Source: Bacteroidota bacterium
GTDB taxonomy: Bacteria > Bacteroidota > Ignavibacteria > Kryptoniales > JAKASW01
Length of the DNA: 51,030 nt
Direction: 5' to 3'
Assembly: GCA_021789975.1 (NCBI GenBank)
Contig: JAJYIT010000031.1
Coordinates: 1-51,030, forward strand
Positions 17,745 to 28,984 of the stretch are shown piece after piece (position 1 is the first letter of the stretch; each line of letters begins with the position of its first letter). A model generated the notes under the pieces. The model saw nothing but the letters and a program-made list of their open reading frames with translations. It was not told the origin of the DNA and did not search any database. Position numbers and translations under genes: made by a program.

Positions 17745-18938
17745 GTGAAAAAAATACTGCGCGGGAGGATTGTCGTTGAGGGCCATCAACTCGTTACCTC
17801 AAACACGGGCATCCTTTTGGAAGACGGCGTGATTCTCGGTGTGGGGGACTACGATAATATGGTCACGGAGTTAGGGAATGTGCCGGTTCATGATTACGAC
17901 GGAATCCTATGCCCAGGATTAATTAATTCCCACACCCATCTCGAGCTCTCTACGTTTCGCTACCGGGATTTCTTGCATAAGGATTTCGTGGATTGGGTAA
18001 TGAGGCTCGTCGATAGCCGGTCCCTTCCTTTCCGTGATTCCGACGGCCGCCTCAAGTGCGCCACCGCGAAACAAGAAGCAGAAGACCGCGGAACCGCATT
18101 CTTCGTAAATGTCGGAAATGATTTCAAGTTGAACGAACGGCTAGGCGACAATCAACTGTTCCAGTTTGAGCTGCTGGGGATTAACGAAAATGTAGCGGAG
18201 CATGTATACAGTAAGGCCATGACAACTATTGGGCAGTCCGGCTCTGAGCGAGTCGCGATGGGGATACACGCGCCTTACTCAGTTTCTCCTCAGTTGATGA
18301 AGAAAATCAAATATCACAATGACTCGATCGGCAGCGTAACTTCTATCCATCTTGCAGAAACAAGTGATGAAGTTGAATTCATAAGAACGGGAAATGGTCG
18401 TATAGTTGATTTGCTTGACCGCCGTGTAGGCAGTTGGAAGTTTTCTCCCAACGGATTGTCTCCGGTAAAGTATGTAGATTCGTTGGGAATTCTCGACAAT
18501 AAGACATTGTGTGCACATTGTGTCTGCTTGGATGATGATGATGTACGGACGCTCGCTGAGCGTCGATCAGGAGTTGCCGTCTGTGTTAGGAGCAACCGGT
18601 TCCTGTCGGGGGAAGTACCACCTTTAAGGAAACTTCTTGAACATGAAATTACACTAACGATCGGTACTGACAGCACGGCGAGTTCACCGGATATAGATAT
18701 GTTTGCTGAAGTCTCAGCGTTCTATCATGAGTTTCACGGACTGGTTTCACCGACAGACGTGATGAAATATGCGACTACAAACGCGGCGATTTTTCTTGGA
18801 AAGAGCGATGCCTATGGGAGCATATCCGTCGGCAAACGCGGCCCGATAATTTTCGTACCGTTCGATGGAGCAAGACAGGATGCCGTTGAGTTCCTTGTAA
18901 CCGAGGCCGTCGGAAAAACAAAGGTGGTCAAATGCTGA
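17745..18938 (+). CDS. Amidohydrolase (cytosine deaminase/aminofutalosine deaminase-like)
   Basis: This 397-residue metal-dependent hydrolase has the metal site INSHTHLELS near residue 65, HAPYSVSPQL near 172, His in SIHLAETSDE near 203, CAHCVCLDD near 245, and catalytic Asp in IGTDSTASSPD near 310. The fold matches the SAH/chlorohydrolase/aminofutalosine deaminase group. Because mqnD is present at 3.8 kb, aminodeoxyfutalosine deaminase of the same menaquinone route is an attractive candidate, but S-adenosylhomocysteine or guanine-type deaminase cannot be excluded. The start is GTG. It overlaps the following gene by 7 bases. Confidence 0.75.
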   Translation: MKKILRGRIVVEGHQLVTSNTGILLEDGVILGVGDYDNMVTELGNVPVHDYDGILCPGLINSHTHLELSTFRYRDFLHKDFVDWVMRLVDSRSLPFRDSDGRLKCATAKQEAEDRGTAFFVNVGNDFKLNERLGDNQLFQFELLGINENVAEHVYSKAMTTIGQSGSERVAMGIHAPYSVSPQLMKKIKYHNDSIGSVTSIHLAETSDEVEFIRTGNGRIVDLLDRRVGSWKFSPNGLSPVKYVDSLGILDNKTLCAHCVCLDDDDVRTLAERRSGVAVCVRSNRFLSGEVPPLRKLLEHEITLTIGTDSTASSPDIDMFAEVSAFYHEFHGLVSPTDVMKYATTNAAIFLGKSDAYGSISVGKRGPIIFVPFDGARQDAVEFLVTEAVGKTKVVKC

Positions 18939-19339
18939 AATACAAAATCATCGTTGTTCTTCTGGTGGCGGTGACATTGGCGGTAGTAGCCGACAAGATC
19001 ATTTTTTCCACAACCACCGTTTCAGTAGAAAGCAATCCACAAAGAATATTAGTAGGAAGCTCTTCACCGGTGGAGGTTGAGGTCGTGCCGTTGAACCGTC
19101 TTGGATTTAACGTACCTTTCGATCACTTGAGCGGCAAATTTGTTGTGCGACAGGGGGGCGACAAAATCAACGTGGTGCGCGCCGGTCAGAATAAATTCGT
19201 ATTCACTCCAGGGACGACTGCTGGAAAAGTTGTCATATTCTTCTATGCATCCAATCTCGCATTTCCGGTGGAGATCGTCCTGAGGATCGAATCGGCTTCC
19301 ATTGCAAGTGTGGCTCATTCTTCGGGTACTTGCGCCTAA
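18932..19339 (+). CDS. Small membrane-anchored protein, unknown
   Basis: The 135-residue protein has an N-terminal hydrophobic anchor or signal peptide (residues 5-22, IIVVLLVAVTLAVVAD). A roughly 100-residue beta-rich domain follows, with repeated VxVE and FVF strands, resembling an immunoglobulin-like fold. The end is SSGTCA. The ATG overlaps the amidohydrolase stop. No family recognised; an envelope location is inferred from the anchor. Confidence 0.6.
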   Translation: MLKYKIIVVLLVAVTLAVVADKIIFSTTTVSVESNPQRILVGSSSPVEVEVVPLNRLGFNVPFDHLSGKFVVRQGGDKINVVRAGQNKFVFTPGTTAGKVVIFFYASNLAFPVEIVLRIESASIASVAHSSGTCA

Positions 19340-19346
19340 TCAATAA

Positions 19347-20793
<1,447 letters not shown>

Positions 20794-20800
<7 letters not shown>

Positions 20801-20840
20801 GGTCGGCAAATTTCGGTTGCCTCCTTGTGAGGTTTAATCT
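20794..20840 (+). terminator. Branched inverted repeat between yajC and ribBA
   Basis: AGATTAA (20794-20800, including the yajC stop) pairs perfectly with TTAATCT (20834-20840). Inside it, GGCAA pairs with TTGCC and a CCT...AGG pair forms a second arm. TTCTCCC follows. It may terminate tgt-yajC transcripts or act as a leader structure for ribBA; it does not match the FMN riboswitch, which is much longer. Confidence 0.4.
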
Positions 20841-20876
20841 TTCTCCCATTGCTTTTTCTAACATTTGTGGCAGGTT

Positions 20877-22103
20877 ATGAATAAGTTTGACAGCATAGAG
20901 ACAGCGATTGGTGACATTCGAAATGGGAAAGCTGTAATCGTAGTTGACGATGAGGAGCGTGAGAACGAAGGTGATTTCGTTGTAGCTGCCGAGAAGATCA
21001 CTCCCCAGATGGTTAACTTCCTTGCAAGGCACGGCAGAGGGATTATCTGTGTGGCACTGCCTCCTCATCGCGTCGAGGAATTGGATCTCGACATGATGGT
21101 CGAAGAGAATACCTCTATACACAAGACCGCTTTCACCGTAAGTGTCGATGTGTTGAAAGGCACTACTACCGGTGTCTCTGCCGCAGATCGTGCTGCGACA
21201 GTCCTGTCGCTCGTCGATCCGAACACAAAGCCGTCAGACCTCGGCAGGCCCGGACATATATTCCCGTTGCGCGCCATGGAAGAGGGAGTATTGCGGCGCG
21301 CGGGCCATACGGAGGCTTCGATCGACTTGGCGCGATCGGCATCATTATACCCGGCAGGCGTATTGTGCGAGATCATGAACGAAGATGGATCGATGGCCAG
21401 GGTCCCGCAACTGATGCAGATTGCCGAAGAATTCAAGCTGCACATTATTACAATCCGTGACCTGATCAGCTATCGAACGCAGAAGGAAAAACTTGTACGT
21501 AAGATAGTAGTCACGAAGCTGCCTACCAGGTACGGCAATTTTGACCTCCACCTGTATCAGAGCATTCTTGACAAGAAAGAGCACCTTGCACTTGTCAAGG
21601 GGGACTTAAAAGGCGAAAACCCTGTTCTTGTTCGTGTCCATTCCGAATGTCTCACAGGCGACGTTTTCGGATCGATGAGATGCGATTGCGGAGAGCAGCT
21701 GCACAGCGCCATGAAGATGGTTGAGGACGAAGGACGTGGAGTCGTTCTATACATGCGGCAGGAAGGTAGAGGCATAGGCCTCATCAACAAGATCAAAGCG
21801 TATAGACTCCAAGATGAAGGTAACGACACTGTCGAGGCGAACGAGAAACTTGGATTCAAAGCCGACCTACGCGACTACGGCGTGGGGGCGCAAATCCTTG
21901 TCGATTTGGGCGTGAAGAAAATGCGTCTTATGACAAATAATCCGAAGAAGATTGTCGGGCTGGAGGGGTATGGACTGGAAGTTGTGGAACGCGTGCCGAT
22001 AGAAATTGAACCAAATGAGATAAATCACAGATATCTGGAAACGAAGAGGGATAAATTAGGGCATCTTATCCTCGACCCCGAGGATAAGGAAATTTGTCAG
22101 TAG
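20877..22103 (+). CDS. ribBA: Bifunctional 3,4-dihydroxy-2-butanone-4-phosphate synthase / GTP cyclohydrolase II
   Basis: The enzyme supplies both precursors of riboflavin. The 408-residue protein has an N-terminal RibB domain (residues 1-200) with [31 protein letters not shown] and GHTEASIDL. The C-terminal RibA domain (205-405) has [23 protein letters not shown], providing three zinc Cys, and [21 protein letters not shown]. Fusion and length are standard. The ATG at 20877 fits the family; a TTG four codons earlier is less likely. A terminator follows at 22120. Confidence 0.96.
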   Translation: MNKFDSIETAIGDIRNGKAVIVVDDEERENEGDFVVAAEKITPQMVNFLARHGRGIICVALPPHRVEELDLDMMVEENTSIHKTAFTVSVDVLKGTTTGVSAADRAATVLSLVDPNTKPSDLGRPGHIFPLRAMEEGVLRRAGHTEASIDLARSASLYPAGVLCEIMNEDGSMARVPQLMQIAEEFKLHIITIRDLISYRTQKEKLVRKIVVTKLPTRYGNFDLHLYQSILDKKEHLALVKGDLKGENPVLVRVHSECLTGDVFGSMRCDCGEQLHSAMKMVEDEGRGVVLYMRQEGRGIGLINKIKAYRLQDEGNDTVEANEKLGFKADLRDYGVGAQILVDLGVKKMRLMTNNPKKIVGLEGYGLEVVERVPIEIEPNEINHRYLETKRDKLGHLILDPEDKEICQ

Positions 22104-22119
22104 TTTATTATTTTGCGTA

Positions 22120-22171
22120 AAGCCATTTAGTCCCGGCCCATTGCGGGACAAATGGCTTCTGTATTTTTGTG
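22120..22171 (+). terminator. Rho-independent terminator after ribBA
   Basis: AGCCATTT-A-GTCCCG pairs with CGGGAC-A-AATGGCT around a short loop (stem 22121-22157), followed by TCTGTATTTTTGT. A long stem and T-rich tail make a convincing terminator separating ribBA from greA. Confidence 0.75.
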
Positions 22172-22196
22172 ACTCGAAATGATTCCGGAGGTATTA

Positions 22197-22673
22197 ATGT
22201 CAAATAACTTTGTCTATTTGACAAGAGAAAAGTTGGCCGAGCTTGAGGCACAACTGAAAGAAATGAAGACTACGGAGAGACAGGATGCTGCGCGTAAGAT
22301 TGCCGAAGCGCGAGCACACGGCGACCTTTCGGAAAATTCCGAATACGATGCCGCCAAGGAAGCAATGCAGATGCTGGAGTTGCGAATAGCTCAGCTTGAG
22401 CAAACTCTCACGAGAGCAAGGGTCATGGATCCGAGCGAGGTAAGGACCGACAAGGTATACATATTCAGCAAAGTGAAGCTTCTGGACATGCTTTCAAATA
22501 AAAACATCGAATACCAATTGGTCTCGACCGAAGAAGCTGATATCCACAAGGGAAAAATCTCAACGGATTCACCGATAGGCAAAAGCTTACTGGGAAAGAA
22601 AGTCGGCGAAATCGTAAGCGTCAAAGTCCCTGCCGGGGTCAAGCAATACAAAGTGCTGGAAATTAGCCGGTAG
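22197..22673 (+). CDS. greA: Transcription elongation factor GreA
   Basis: GreA rescues backtracked RNA polymerase by stimulating transcript cleavage. The 158-residue protein has the N-terminal coiled coil (residues 1-80) with the tip motif ARAHGDLSENSEYDAAKE, carrying the acidic Asp and Glu needed for cleavage. The C-terminal FKBP-like domain ends STDSPIGKSLLGKKVGEIVSVKVPAG-type, about residues 120-150. The start ATG lies six bases after GGAGG; an in-frame ATG six codons upstream is rejected. Confidence 0.95.
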   Translation: MSNNFVYLTREKLAELEAQLKEMKTTERQDAARKIAEARAHGDLSENSEYDAAKEAMQMLELRIAQLEQTLTRARVMDPSEVRTDKVYIFSKVKLLDMLSNKNIEYQLVSTEEADIHKGKISTDSPIGKSLLGKKVGEIVSVKVPAGVKQYKVLEISR

Positions 22674-22703
22674 CAGAAATGTCGTCTGCCAGCGTCACTT
22701 CCC

Positions 22704-23270
22704 ATGGATCCTGATACTTCACGGTCGCGGACGAACCTTGAGTTCAAGGCAAGAGTTGCGGATCACGATGCTCTTGCCTCCGCGTTCAGCAGGCACGGCG
22801 CCATGCCTGCGGGCATGCTTCGCCAGACCGATACTTACTTTTCCGTTGCCAGAGGTCGGCTGAAGATTCGTGAAGTTGTCAACGGGCGAACCGAGTTGAT
22901 CTTCTACGATAGAGATGAATCTCTGACAAATCACATGGAGAGTCATTATCGGCTTGTGGATGTAAATGATCCGGGTCTTAAGATAGTTCTTGAAGCGGCG
23001 ATGGGGATCAAAATTGTTGTCAAAAAGAAACGGCGTCTATATCTGTGGAAGAATGCGAGAATTCATCTCGACGAGGTTGAGACCCTGGGAAAATTTCTTG
23101 AGTTTGAAGTGGTATCGGAACCTGACCTGCAGAACGAAGTGAGGAACTTTGAGGAGGATTCAAAAACTCTCGAAGCGTTAAAGGAGATCGCAGCACCCTT
23201 CGTTGAGCAGGAGATCGCGTGTTCCTATTCCGACTTGATGCTTTCAGGCAAGCCTGATTCTGCGGCGTAG
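22704..23270 (+). CDS. CYTH-domain protein (adenylate cyclase class IV/triphosphatase-like)
   Basis: This 188-residue protein starts with NLEFKARV, the ExK strand of the CYTH fold. RQTDTYFSVARGRLKIREV, ELIFYDR, KIVVKKKRRLYLW and HLDEVETLGKFLEFE complete the set of basic and acidic tunnel residues that bind a triphosphate. Family members include class IV adenylate cyclase, thiamine triphosphatase and tripolyphosphatase; the substrate cannot be told. Its 3' end overlaps the convergent dusB gene by 46 bases. Confidence 0.82.
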   Translation: MDPDTSRSRTNLEFKARVADHDALASAFSRHGAMPAGMLRQTDTYFSVARGRLKIREVVNGRTELIFYDRDESLTNHMESHYRLVDVNDPGLKIVLEAAMGIKIVVKKKRRLYLWKNARIHLDEVETLGKFLEFEVVSEPDLQNEVRNFEEDSKTLEALKEIAAPFVEQEIACSYSDLMLSGKPDSAA

Positions 23271-24232
23271 CGATAGGCAAATTCCAGCATAGCTTCCTCT
23301 ATTTCCGGAAGAGTCGCAAGGGTTACCAGTTTCGACCTTAGCGACGAACCGTTCCTTATGCCATGGAAGTAGCCGTGGTAGTATTTTCTGAATTCAAGCA
23401 TGCCGCGATGTTCTCCTTTTAACTTCATTTCCATCCGCAGGTGAAGCAGGCATGTTTGAATCCGTTCCTCCATGCCGACCGGTGTTGCCGACGGCAACCC
23501 GCGCATCAACGCCTTTATTTCTCTGAAGATCCACGGATTGGCCACTGCGCCCCGCGCAACCATGATGCCATCGCACCCTGTGAATTCAAACATGTCGAAT
23601 GCATCCTGGGCAGTTCTGATATCGCCGTTGCCGACGATCGGAAGCTCCGATATTTCCTTTGTGCGTCGAATCCAGTCCCAGTTTGCTTCACCATCATGGT
23701 GCTGGTCGCGTGTTCGGGCATGAATAGTAAGTGCCGACAGTCCCTCGTCCGCACAAATCTTCGCGACTTCGAAAATCGTTATCGAGTTAGAATCCCATCC
23801 GAGACGCGTCTTCAACGTAACAGGAATCGACACCGAGCTCTTCACGCTGTGAATGATCGCTCTCATTTGCACAAGATCTTTCAAGAGTCCAGCGCCAGCG
23901 CCCCGCTGTGCTACCTTAGGCACCCAGCACCCGGCATTTATGTCGATGAAGTCGGGCCCGACATCTTCCGCGAGCTTTGCCGCATCGGCCATCACAGCAG
24001 GATCCCCTCCGAAGATCTGTATCCCCACCGGTCTTTCCTTGTCGTCGATCAATAGCTTCTGCGTGCTTTTCCGGGCAGAACGAATGAGTCCCTCAGAGCT
24101 GATGAACTCCGTATAAACGATGTCCGCACCGAATTCTTTGCAGACAAGTCTGAAACCGACGTCGGTGACGTCTTCCATTGGCGCGAGCGCGACCGGGTGG
24201 TCTAACTCATATTTCCCTAGTCTGATCTTCAT
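23225..24232 (-). CDS. dusB: tRNA-dihydrouridine synthase (DusB type)
   Basis: Dus enzymes reduce uridine to dihydrouridine in the tRNA D-loop using FMN. The 335-residue protein has ALAPMEDVTDVGFR, TEFISSEGL, GIQIFGGDP, the catalytic Cys in DINAGCWVPKVAQRGAGAGLL (near residue 101), KTRLGWD, TIHARTRDQ, NGDIRTAQDA and GIMVARGAVANPWIF. The usual NxGCPV is changed to NAGCWV. The convergent overlap with the CYTH gene removes its last 15 codons from independent evolution. Confidence 0.92.
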   Translation of the reverse strand: MKIRLGKYELDHPVALAPMEDVTDVGFRLVCKEFGADIVYTEFISSEGLIRSARKSTQKLLIDDKERPVGIQIFGGDPAVMADAAKLAEDVGPDFIDINAGCWVPKVAQRGAGAGLLKDLVQMRAIIHSVKSSVSIPVTLKTRLGWDSNSITIFEVAKICADEGLSALTIHARTRDQHHDGEANWDWIRRTKEISELPIVGNGDIRTAQDAFDMFEFTGCDGIMVARGAVANPWIFREIKALMRGLPSATPVGMEERIQTCLLHLRMEMKLKGEHRGMLEFRKYYHGYFHGIRNGSSLRSKLVTLATLPEIEEAMLEFAYRYAAESGLPESIKSE

Positions 24233-24326
24233 CTCTCAACATGACCTTAGCTAATGAGGCTGAGGCCTTTCATTTCCCTCTTCTCTCAATTAATCCAATA
24301 CTTCACAAGCCCGTCGTTTCATCCCG

Positions 24327-25208
24327 TTAGGGAACGACCTTGTTGAGCGGGTATTCAATGATTCCCTCGGCTCCGTTCCTCTTCAGTTCAGGAACAAGGA
24401 TTCTCACTATTCGTTCGTCAATGATTGTCTCAATTGCGACCCATTCATCGTCATACAGTGGAGCAACTGTCGGTTTCCTCAACGCGGGTATGATTCCGAC
24501 TATCTTCGGAAGTTCAGATTTCCGGATGTTCATCTTCAAGCCGACTTTTCCCTCGGCTGCTATCGCTGCTTTTAGAAGTAATGCGACTGTGTCGATCTTC
24601 TCCCTTTTCCACTCGTCGAGATACGACTGTTTGTTTGAGATAAGTCGTGTGGAAGACTCGAGTACCGTATCGATTATCCGAAGATGGTTCGCGCGGAGGG
24701 AGCTTCCTGTCTCGGTAACTTCCACGATTGCATCGGCCAATTCCGGGACTTTTACCTCCGTCGCGCCCCATGAGAATTCGACTGATGCATTGACGTTATG
24801 AGCCTGCAAGTACTTCCTTGTTATATTTACGACTTCCGTGGCTATCCTTTTACCGTCCAGGTCGGCGACAGTCTTAAAAGGGGAATCCTCCTGAACCGCG
24901 AGGACCCACCTGACGGGGCGCATGCTCTGTTTTGCATAAACTAGTTCCGCAACTTCCAGGACGTCGCTGTTGGTCTCTACGATCCAGTCTTTGCCGGTCA
25001 ATCCGGCATCAAACGTTCCAAGTTCAACGTATCGCGCCATCTCCTGGGCCCGGACAAGCATCAACTTTATTTCATCGTCCTCTATGCTTGGATAGTAGCT
25101 TCTTGATGACACGGAGATTGCGAATCCTGCTTTCTGAAACAATGATATTGTGGATTCCTGAAGACTGCCTTTGGGTAACCCGAGCTTCAGCAAGTTTTCT
25201 TTGGGCAT
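24327..25208 (-). CDS. hisG: ATP phosphoribosyltransferase, long form
   Basis: HisG joins ATP and PRPP in the first step of histidine synthesis. The 293-residue length and C-terminal ACT-like regulatory domain (about residues 215-290, [21 protein letters not shown]) identify the long, HisZ-independent form, which is feedback inhibited by histidine. Catalytic-part motifs are [28 protein letters not shown] and [17 protein letters not shown]. No other his gene is nearby. Confidence 0.93.
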   Translation of the reverse strand: MPKENLLKLGLPKGSLQESTISLFQKAGFAISVSSRSYYPSIEDDEIKLMLVRAQEMARYVELGTFDAGLTGKDWIVETNSDVLEVAELVYAKQSMRPVRWVLAVQEDSPFKTVADLDGKRIATEVVNITRKYLQAHNVNASVEFSWGATEVKVPELADAIVEVTETGSSLRANHLRIIDTVLESSTRLISNKQSYLDEWKREKIDTVALLLKAAIAAEGKVGLKMNIRKSELPKIVGIIPALRKPTVAPLYDDEWVAIETIIDERIVRILVPELKRNGAEGIIEYPLNKVVP

Positions 25209-25272
25209 GTTCGAATGGTTTCCTTCCGGTTTAAGTATTGCATGGGCATTTAAGCGCGTTATGTGCCGGCGT

Positions 25273-26187
25273 TTATTTCCTTATCACAAACTGAACGCTG
25301 TCCGGCTGGATAGATATTACCTGCAGGTCATCGGGTATTCTCACATTTGGACTAAAGTAACCCGATGCAGATCGGACAAGTTGAAGGTAATCGGCAAGAG
25401 CTGAAATGGAATCAGAGGTGACCTGTGCCATTATCTGAAGTCCGCCCCTCAAGGTTACGTCTACCGTTGGCGGAAGTAGCAGCACCTTAACGGAATCTAC
25501 ATTATTTACAACTCTTATCGGTATGTTTTTATACGTATCTTCTGCAATCTGCTCGACGTCCGCACTGAACCTGACGCTCCTCGCGCCTAATCTCGTGATG
25601 CCTGCAAGTGTGTCGGATAAAGGCAAAGTCATGTCGATTTCATTCATAGCGTTCTTGAATTGCCGTTCCTGGGTGTACCATGAATCGAGGTTGACAAGTA
25701 ATCTCAGTGCCCCGCTAACTGTAACGGAGTCCGGTCGCAAAACAGGAGCGCCGACGATCATAAATCCTTTGCGCGGCTGAATCGCCACCCGCGAAACAAT
25801 CGGGACGCGTTTGCTGATTGTCTTATCTAACATAACCACAATGGTGTCGGGGGTGAAACCGAGCACCTGTGCCGCCGATCCGAGGTCAAGCGAATATCCC
25901 AGGTCACTGCCAGTGAATACGAATTTTCTCTTGTCAAAATCCTGAATGTCGAGGTTGATACTTGAAGTGGAAGAGAGGTAGGAAGAAGCGAGCTGCCATC
26001 CCGTCCCTCGAACCCTTACGAGCACTGCCCGAGGAATCGGGGCAGCCAGAGCAACATTGACGGGGAGATCGCTGATTCTCAGGGGCACTTTCATATTGAC
26101 CGTGTATTCGCCATTCATTGACACCGAAAGCCAGAGGAGAATCGAGAGTATGAGCGACGCGACGATTACATGTGTCTTCTTTTCCAT
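25273..26187 (-). CDS. YbbR-like domain protein (CdaR-like)
   Basis: The 304-residue protein has an N-terminal membrane anchor (residues 7-24, [18 protein letters not shown]). Several YbbR-type beta repeats of about 80 residues follow, with recurring IPxRV and VxVxG strands ([29 protein letters not shown]). In Firmicutes CdaR (YbbR) regulates the c-di-AMP synthase CdaA. Here no diadenylate cyclase gene is adjacent upstream, so that role is not supported by context. Confidence 0.78.
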   Translation of the reverse strand: MEKKTHVIVASLILSILLWLSVSMNGEYTVNMKVPLRISDLPVNVALAAPIPRAVLVRVRGTGWQLASSYLSSTSSINLDIQDFDKRKFVFTGSDLGYSLDLGSAAQVLGFTPDTIVVMLDKTISKRVPIVSRVAIQPRKGFMIVGAPVLRPDSVTVSGALRLLVNLDSWYTQERQFKNAMNEIDMTLPLSDTLAGITRLGARSVRFSADVEQIAEDTYKNIPIRVVNNVDSVKVLLLPPTVDVTLRGGLQIMAQVTSDSISALADYLQLVRSASGYFSPNVRIPDDLQVISIQPDSVQFVIRK

Positions 26188-26624
26188 TTACTCCTGCGAC
26201 TTATTCCTAGTCCGAGTGACCTTTGGGCGCACGCCGGAACCTTCGTAGTGGTATGCGCACTCCGGCGAGCTATTAAAATCTCGTCCGGGAATACCTTCGG
26301 ATTTGCAAGAGGCTCCGGTGGAGGATCAATCTCAAGAATGATTAATTCAGAAGAAATTTAATTCCGCATACGCAAATTTTCAAAGGCAGGCTCTTTGACC
26401 TAAGCCAGGGTAATTGCATTGTGAATTTGGTTCTTTTCAAGTATAATGTTCTATCGGATTTTCGCGTATGGAAACCCGATGCAACGTCGAGCGGGCAATA
26501 GCCAGTTTGAGGTAAAATACCGAGAGAGTAAGGAATGATCTGGTGTCGCCCCCCAGGGGGATTTCGGCGACCTTGGTAGTTGCGCTGACAATTGTTAAAT
26601 TTCTTACCTACAATATTAGATTTG
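26188..26624. other. Divergent intergenic region, 437 bases
   Basis: The region separates the minus-strand YbbR gene from the plus-strand nucleotidyltransferase gene and should carry both promoters. Visible structure includes direct repeats GCGCACGCCGGA/GCGCACTCCGGC about 30 bases apart near 26228-26270, a stem ATCGG/CCGAT near 26453-26480, and GTCGCC...GGCGAC enclosing a C-run and G-run near 26544-26572. No known riboswitch or small RNA was recognised. An open minus-strand frame without start codon covers about 26165-26345. Confidence 0.4.
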
Positions 26625-27602
26625 ATGAAAGCATTAATACCAGTCGCAGGAGTCGGAACACGTCTGCGCCCTCACACTTTCACTTTGCCGAAAGTACTTT
26701 TGAACGTCGGCGGGAAGCCGATCGTCGGCCATATTGTCGATAGCCTGATGGATGTTGGAATAAAGAACATCTCTGTCGTAGTAGGTTATATGGGCGAGAT
26801 GGTGGAAGAATACCTGCGAGATAATTATAAAGCAGACTTCAAGTTCATTTATCAAGAGGAGAGGCTAGGCCTCGGTCACGCCACACACGTTGCGCTTTCG
26901 CAAGATGGTGCGGATGAGCCGCTGCTGATAATTCTGGGCGACACGATTTTCGATGTCGATTTGTCTCTTATGCTGAAAAACGAGTTTTCGGCCATAGGGG
27001 TGAAAAGAGTTGAGGACCCGCGGAGATTCGGAGTAGCTGAGACCAGCGGGAATAACGTAACGAAGCTCATCGAAAAGCCCGACAATCCCACCTCGAATCT
27101 TGCTGTGGTAGGCCTATACTACATCAAATCACCGCAGGCGTTGGCATCCGCCCTTCAGGAATTGATCGACAAAGATATCAGGACCAAAGGGGAATACCAG
27201 CTCACCGATGCACTGCAGATTATGCTTGATCGCGGTGAGGTAATAACTTACTTCGAGATTGAAGGGTGGTACGATTGCGGAAAACCGGAAACGCTTCTTT
27301 CGACAAATCAGCACCTGCTGAAGAAAACGAGTCATTATAAGAAGCGCAGCAACGTGGTGGTCGTTCCCCCCGTCTACATAGCCGATTCTGCCAGAATAGT
27401 CAATTCGGTGATTGGTCCTAATGCCACCATTGATGCAGACGTTACCGTAGAAAATTCGCTGATTAGGGATTCAATCATCGGTTCCGGATCCTCCATTCAG
27501 AGTTCTTTACTCAACGGCTCTATAGTGGGCCAAAACGTACAACTAAAGGGAAGTTTCAAACGCGTCAACGCGGGCGATTCTACCGAGATAGATCTTTCGT
27601 AA
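26625..27602 (+). CDS. Sugar-phosphate nucleotidyltransferase with left-handed beta-helix
   Basis: This 325-residue protein has an N-terminal nucleotidyltransferase domain with PVAGVGTRLRPHTFTLPKVLLNVGGKPI, EERLGLGHATHVAL, the metal Asp in IILGDTIFD, and YDCGKPETLL. A C-terminal hexapeptide-repeat helix follows (IVNSVIGPNATIDADVTVEN, then LIRDSIIG). This architecture suits a glucose-1-phosphate thymidylyl-/uridylyl- or N-acetylglucosamine-1-phosphate-type enzyme; the exact sugar is open. The ATG at 26625 fits the family; the open frame begins 11 codons earlier. metK follows after 18 bases. Confidence 0.88.
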   Translation: MKALIPVAGVGTRLRPHTFTLPKVLLNVGGKPIVGHIVDSLMDVGIKNISVVVGYMGEMVEEYLRDNYKADFKFIYQEERLGLGHATHVALSQDGADEPLLIILGDTIFDVDLSLMLKNEFSAIGVKRVEDPRRFGVAETSGNNVTKLIEKPDNPTSNLAVVGLYYIKSPQALASALQELIDKDIRTKGEYQLTDALQIMLDRGEVITYFEIEGWYDCGKPETLLSTNQHLLKKTSHYKKRSNVVVVPPVYIADSARIVNSVIGPNATIDADVTVENSLIRDSIIGSGSSIQSSLLNGSIVGQNVQLKGSFKRVNAGDSTEIDLS

Positions 27603-27620
27603 CAAATTTGTGGAGATAGT

Positions 27621-28799
27621 ATGTACAAGTTATTCACATCGGAATCAGTCACTGAAGGGCATCCTGACAAAATTTGCGATCAAATTTCCGATGCAGTGCT
27701 TGACGCGCATCTTAGACATGCACCGAATTCAAGGGTTGCGTGCGAGACTTATGCTACTACCGGTCTAGTCGTTGTGGGCGGTGAGGTAACCACTACTGAG
27801 GAGGCGAGGGCCAAGATAGATGTTGCTGAAATCGCCCGATCCGTAATCAAGGATATCGGCTATAATGACATCCGGTACAAGTTTGATGCTGAGTCGTGCG
27901 GCGTTATAAATGTGATGCACTCGCAGTCCGCAGACATAAGCCGTGGAGTCGAGACGGGAGGTGCAGGAGACCAGGGTATGATGTTTGGTTATGCTTGCGA
28001 TCAAACGAAAGAGTATATGCCCCTGCCGATTGCGCTCGCACATAAGCTTACGCAGCGCCTTGCCGAGGTCAGACGCATGGAGAACACTCCGATGAAATAT
28101 CTCAGGCCAGACGGCAAGAGTCAGGTCACAGTTGCGTACCATGAAGACGGAAGGATAACAGTAGACACAGTGGTGGTCTCGACGCAACATGACCCGGAAC
28201 CTAAGGGCGTGAGCGAAAAGAGCTGGCAGGATCAAATTGCTGAAGATGTTAAGAAGCATGTTATTGGTAAAGTAATTCCTGAGAAGTTTCTGACTAAGGA
28301 CACACGGTATTACATAAATCCAACCGGCAGATTCGAAATTGGCGGACCTCATGGAGATACCGGATTAACGGGGAGGAAGATCATTGTCGATACCTATGGT
28401 GGATACGCTCCCCATGGTGGAGGTGCTTTCTCCGGGAAAGACCCATCCAAGGTCGATCGTAGCGCGGCATATGCCTCCCGCTATCTGGCCAAGAACATCA
28501 TAGCTGCAGGGCTTGCTAAAGAGTGTATGATACAGTTGGCTTACGCGATTGGAGTTGCAGAGCCTGTTTCCGTTTTAGTTGATACACGCGGAACTTCCCG
28601 TGGGATTTCTGACTCGAAGCTCTCGGAGATTGTTCGGAGGAGTATGGACTTGACGCCGAGTGGGATAACCAAACATCTGAACCTTCGGCGCCCGATCTTC
28701 AAGAAGACCGCAGCCTACGGACATTTCGGAAGGAACGATGCGGATTTCACGTGGGAGAAGCTGGACCTGGTGAAGACGCTGCAAGCGGAAGTCCATTGA
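27621..28799 (+). CDS. metK: S-adenosylmethionine synthetase
   Basis: MetK makes S-adenosylmethionine from methionine and ATP. The 392-residue protein has the standard motifs [81 protein letters not shown] and [20 protein letters not shown]. Followed by ahcY after 185 bases, it forms a methyl-cycle pair. Confidence 0.96.
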   Translation: MYKLFTSESVTEGHPDKICDQISDAVLDAHLRHAPNSRVACETYATTGLVVVGGEVTTTEEARAKIDVAEIARSVIKDIGYNDIRYKFDAESCGVINVMHSQSADISRGVETGGAGDQGMMFGYACDQTKEYMPLPIALAHKLTQRLAEVRRMENTPMKYLRPDGKSQVTVAYHEDGRITVDTVVVSTQHDPEPKGVSEKSWQDQIAEDVKKHVIGKVIPEKFLTKDTRYYINPTGRFEIGGPHGDTGLTGRKIIVDTYGGYAPHGGGAFSGKDPSKVDRSAAYASRYLAKNIIAAGLAKECMIQLAYAIGVAEPVSVLVDTRGTSRGISDSKLSEIVRRSMDLTPSGITKHLNLRRPIFKKTAAYGHFGRNDADFTWEKLDLVKTLQAEVH

Positions 28800-28816
28800 G
28801 CTCGGGAAGTCTTTGA

Positions 28817-28866
28817 CAATCAAGGAGTACTTCCTGATTGGGATGCTCTGGGGAGTTGTCGACCCC
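28817..28866 (+). promoter_or_regulatory. Palindromic structures in the metK-ahcY spacer
   Basis: A 24-base imperfect palindrome (28817-28840, arms CAATCA and TGATTG with a GTAC centre) lies just after metK. It is followed by CTGGGG pairing with CCCCGG over 28850-28868. These may be a metK terminator, an operator or part of an ahcY leader. The spacer does not show the published SAH riboswitch core as far as I can judge. Confidence 0.35.
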
Positions 28867-28984
28867 GGAACCTCTCAACCGAATCCCGGATCTTCTGCAT
28901 CTGTCAATTCCGAAGTTAGATTCCGTGCCTTGTTCCGGGTCACCCGATGAAAATATCCCTAAACTATAGTGGAGAGTCTTTTTT

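Noticed and set aside
26170-26361. Open frames on both strands upstream of the YbbR gene
   Set aside because: The minus-strand frame has no start codon and the plus-strand one has odd composition; no homology was recognised, so neither was called.
26617-26624. Bacteroidota-type -7 promoter box TAGATTTG
   Set aside because: It directly abuts the ATG, so transcription would start inside the coding sequence.
28800-28984. SAH riboswitch upstream of ahcY
   Set aside because: I could not match the conserved core of the known class by eye, so only generic structure is reported.
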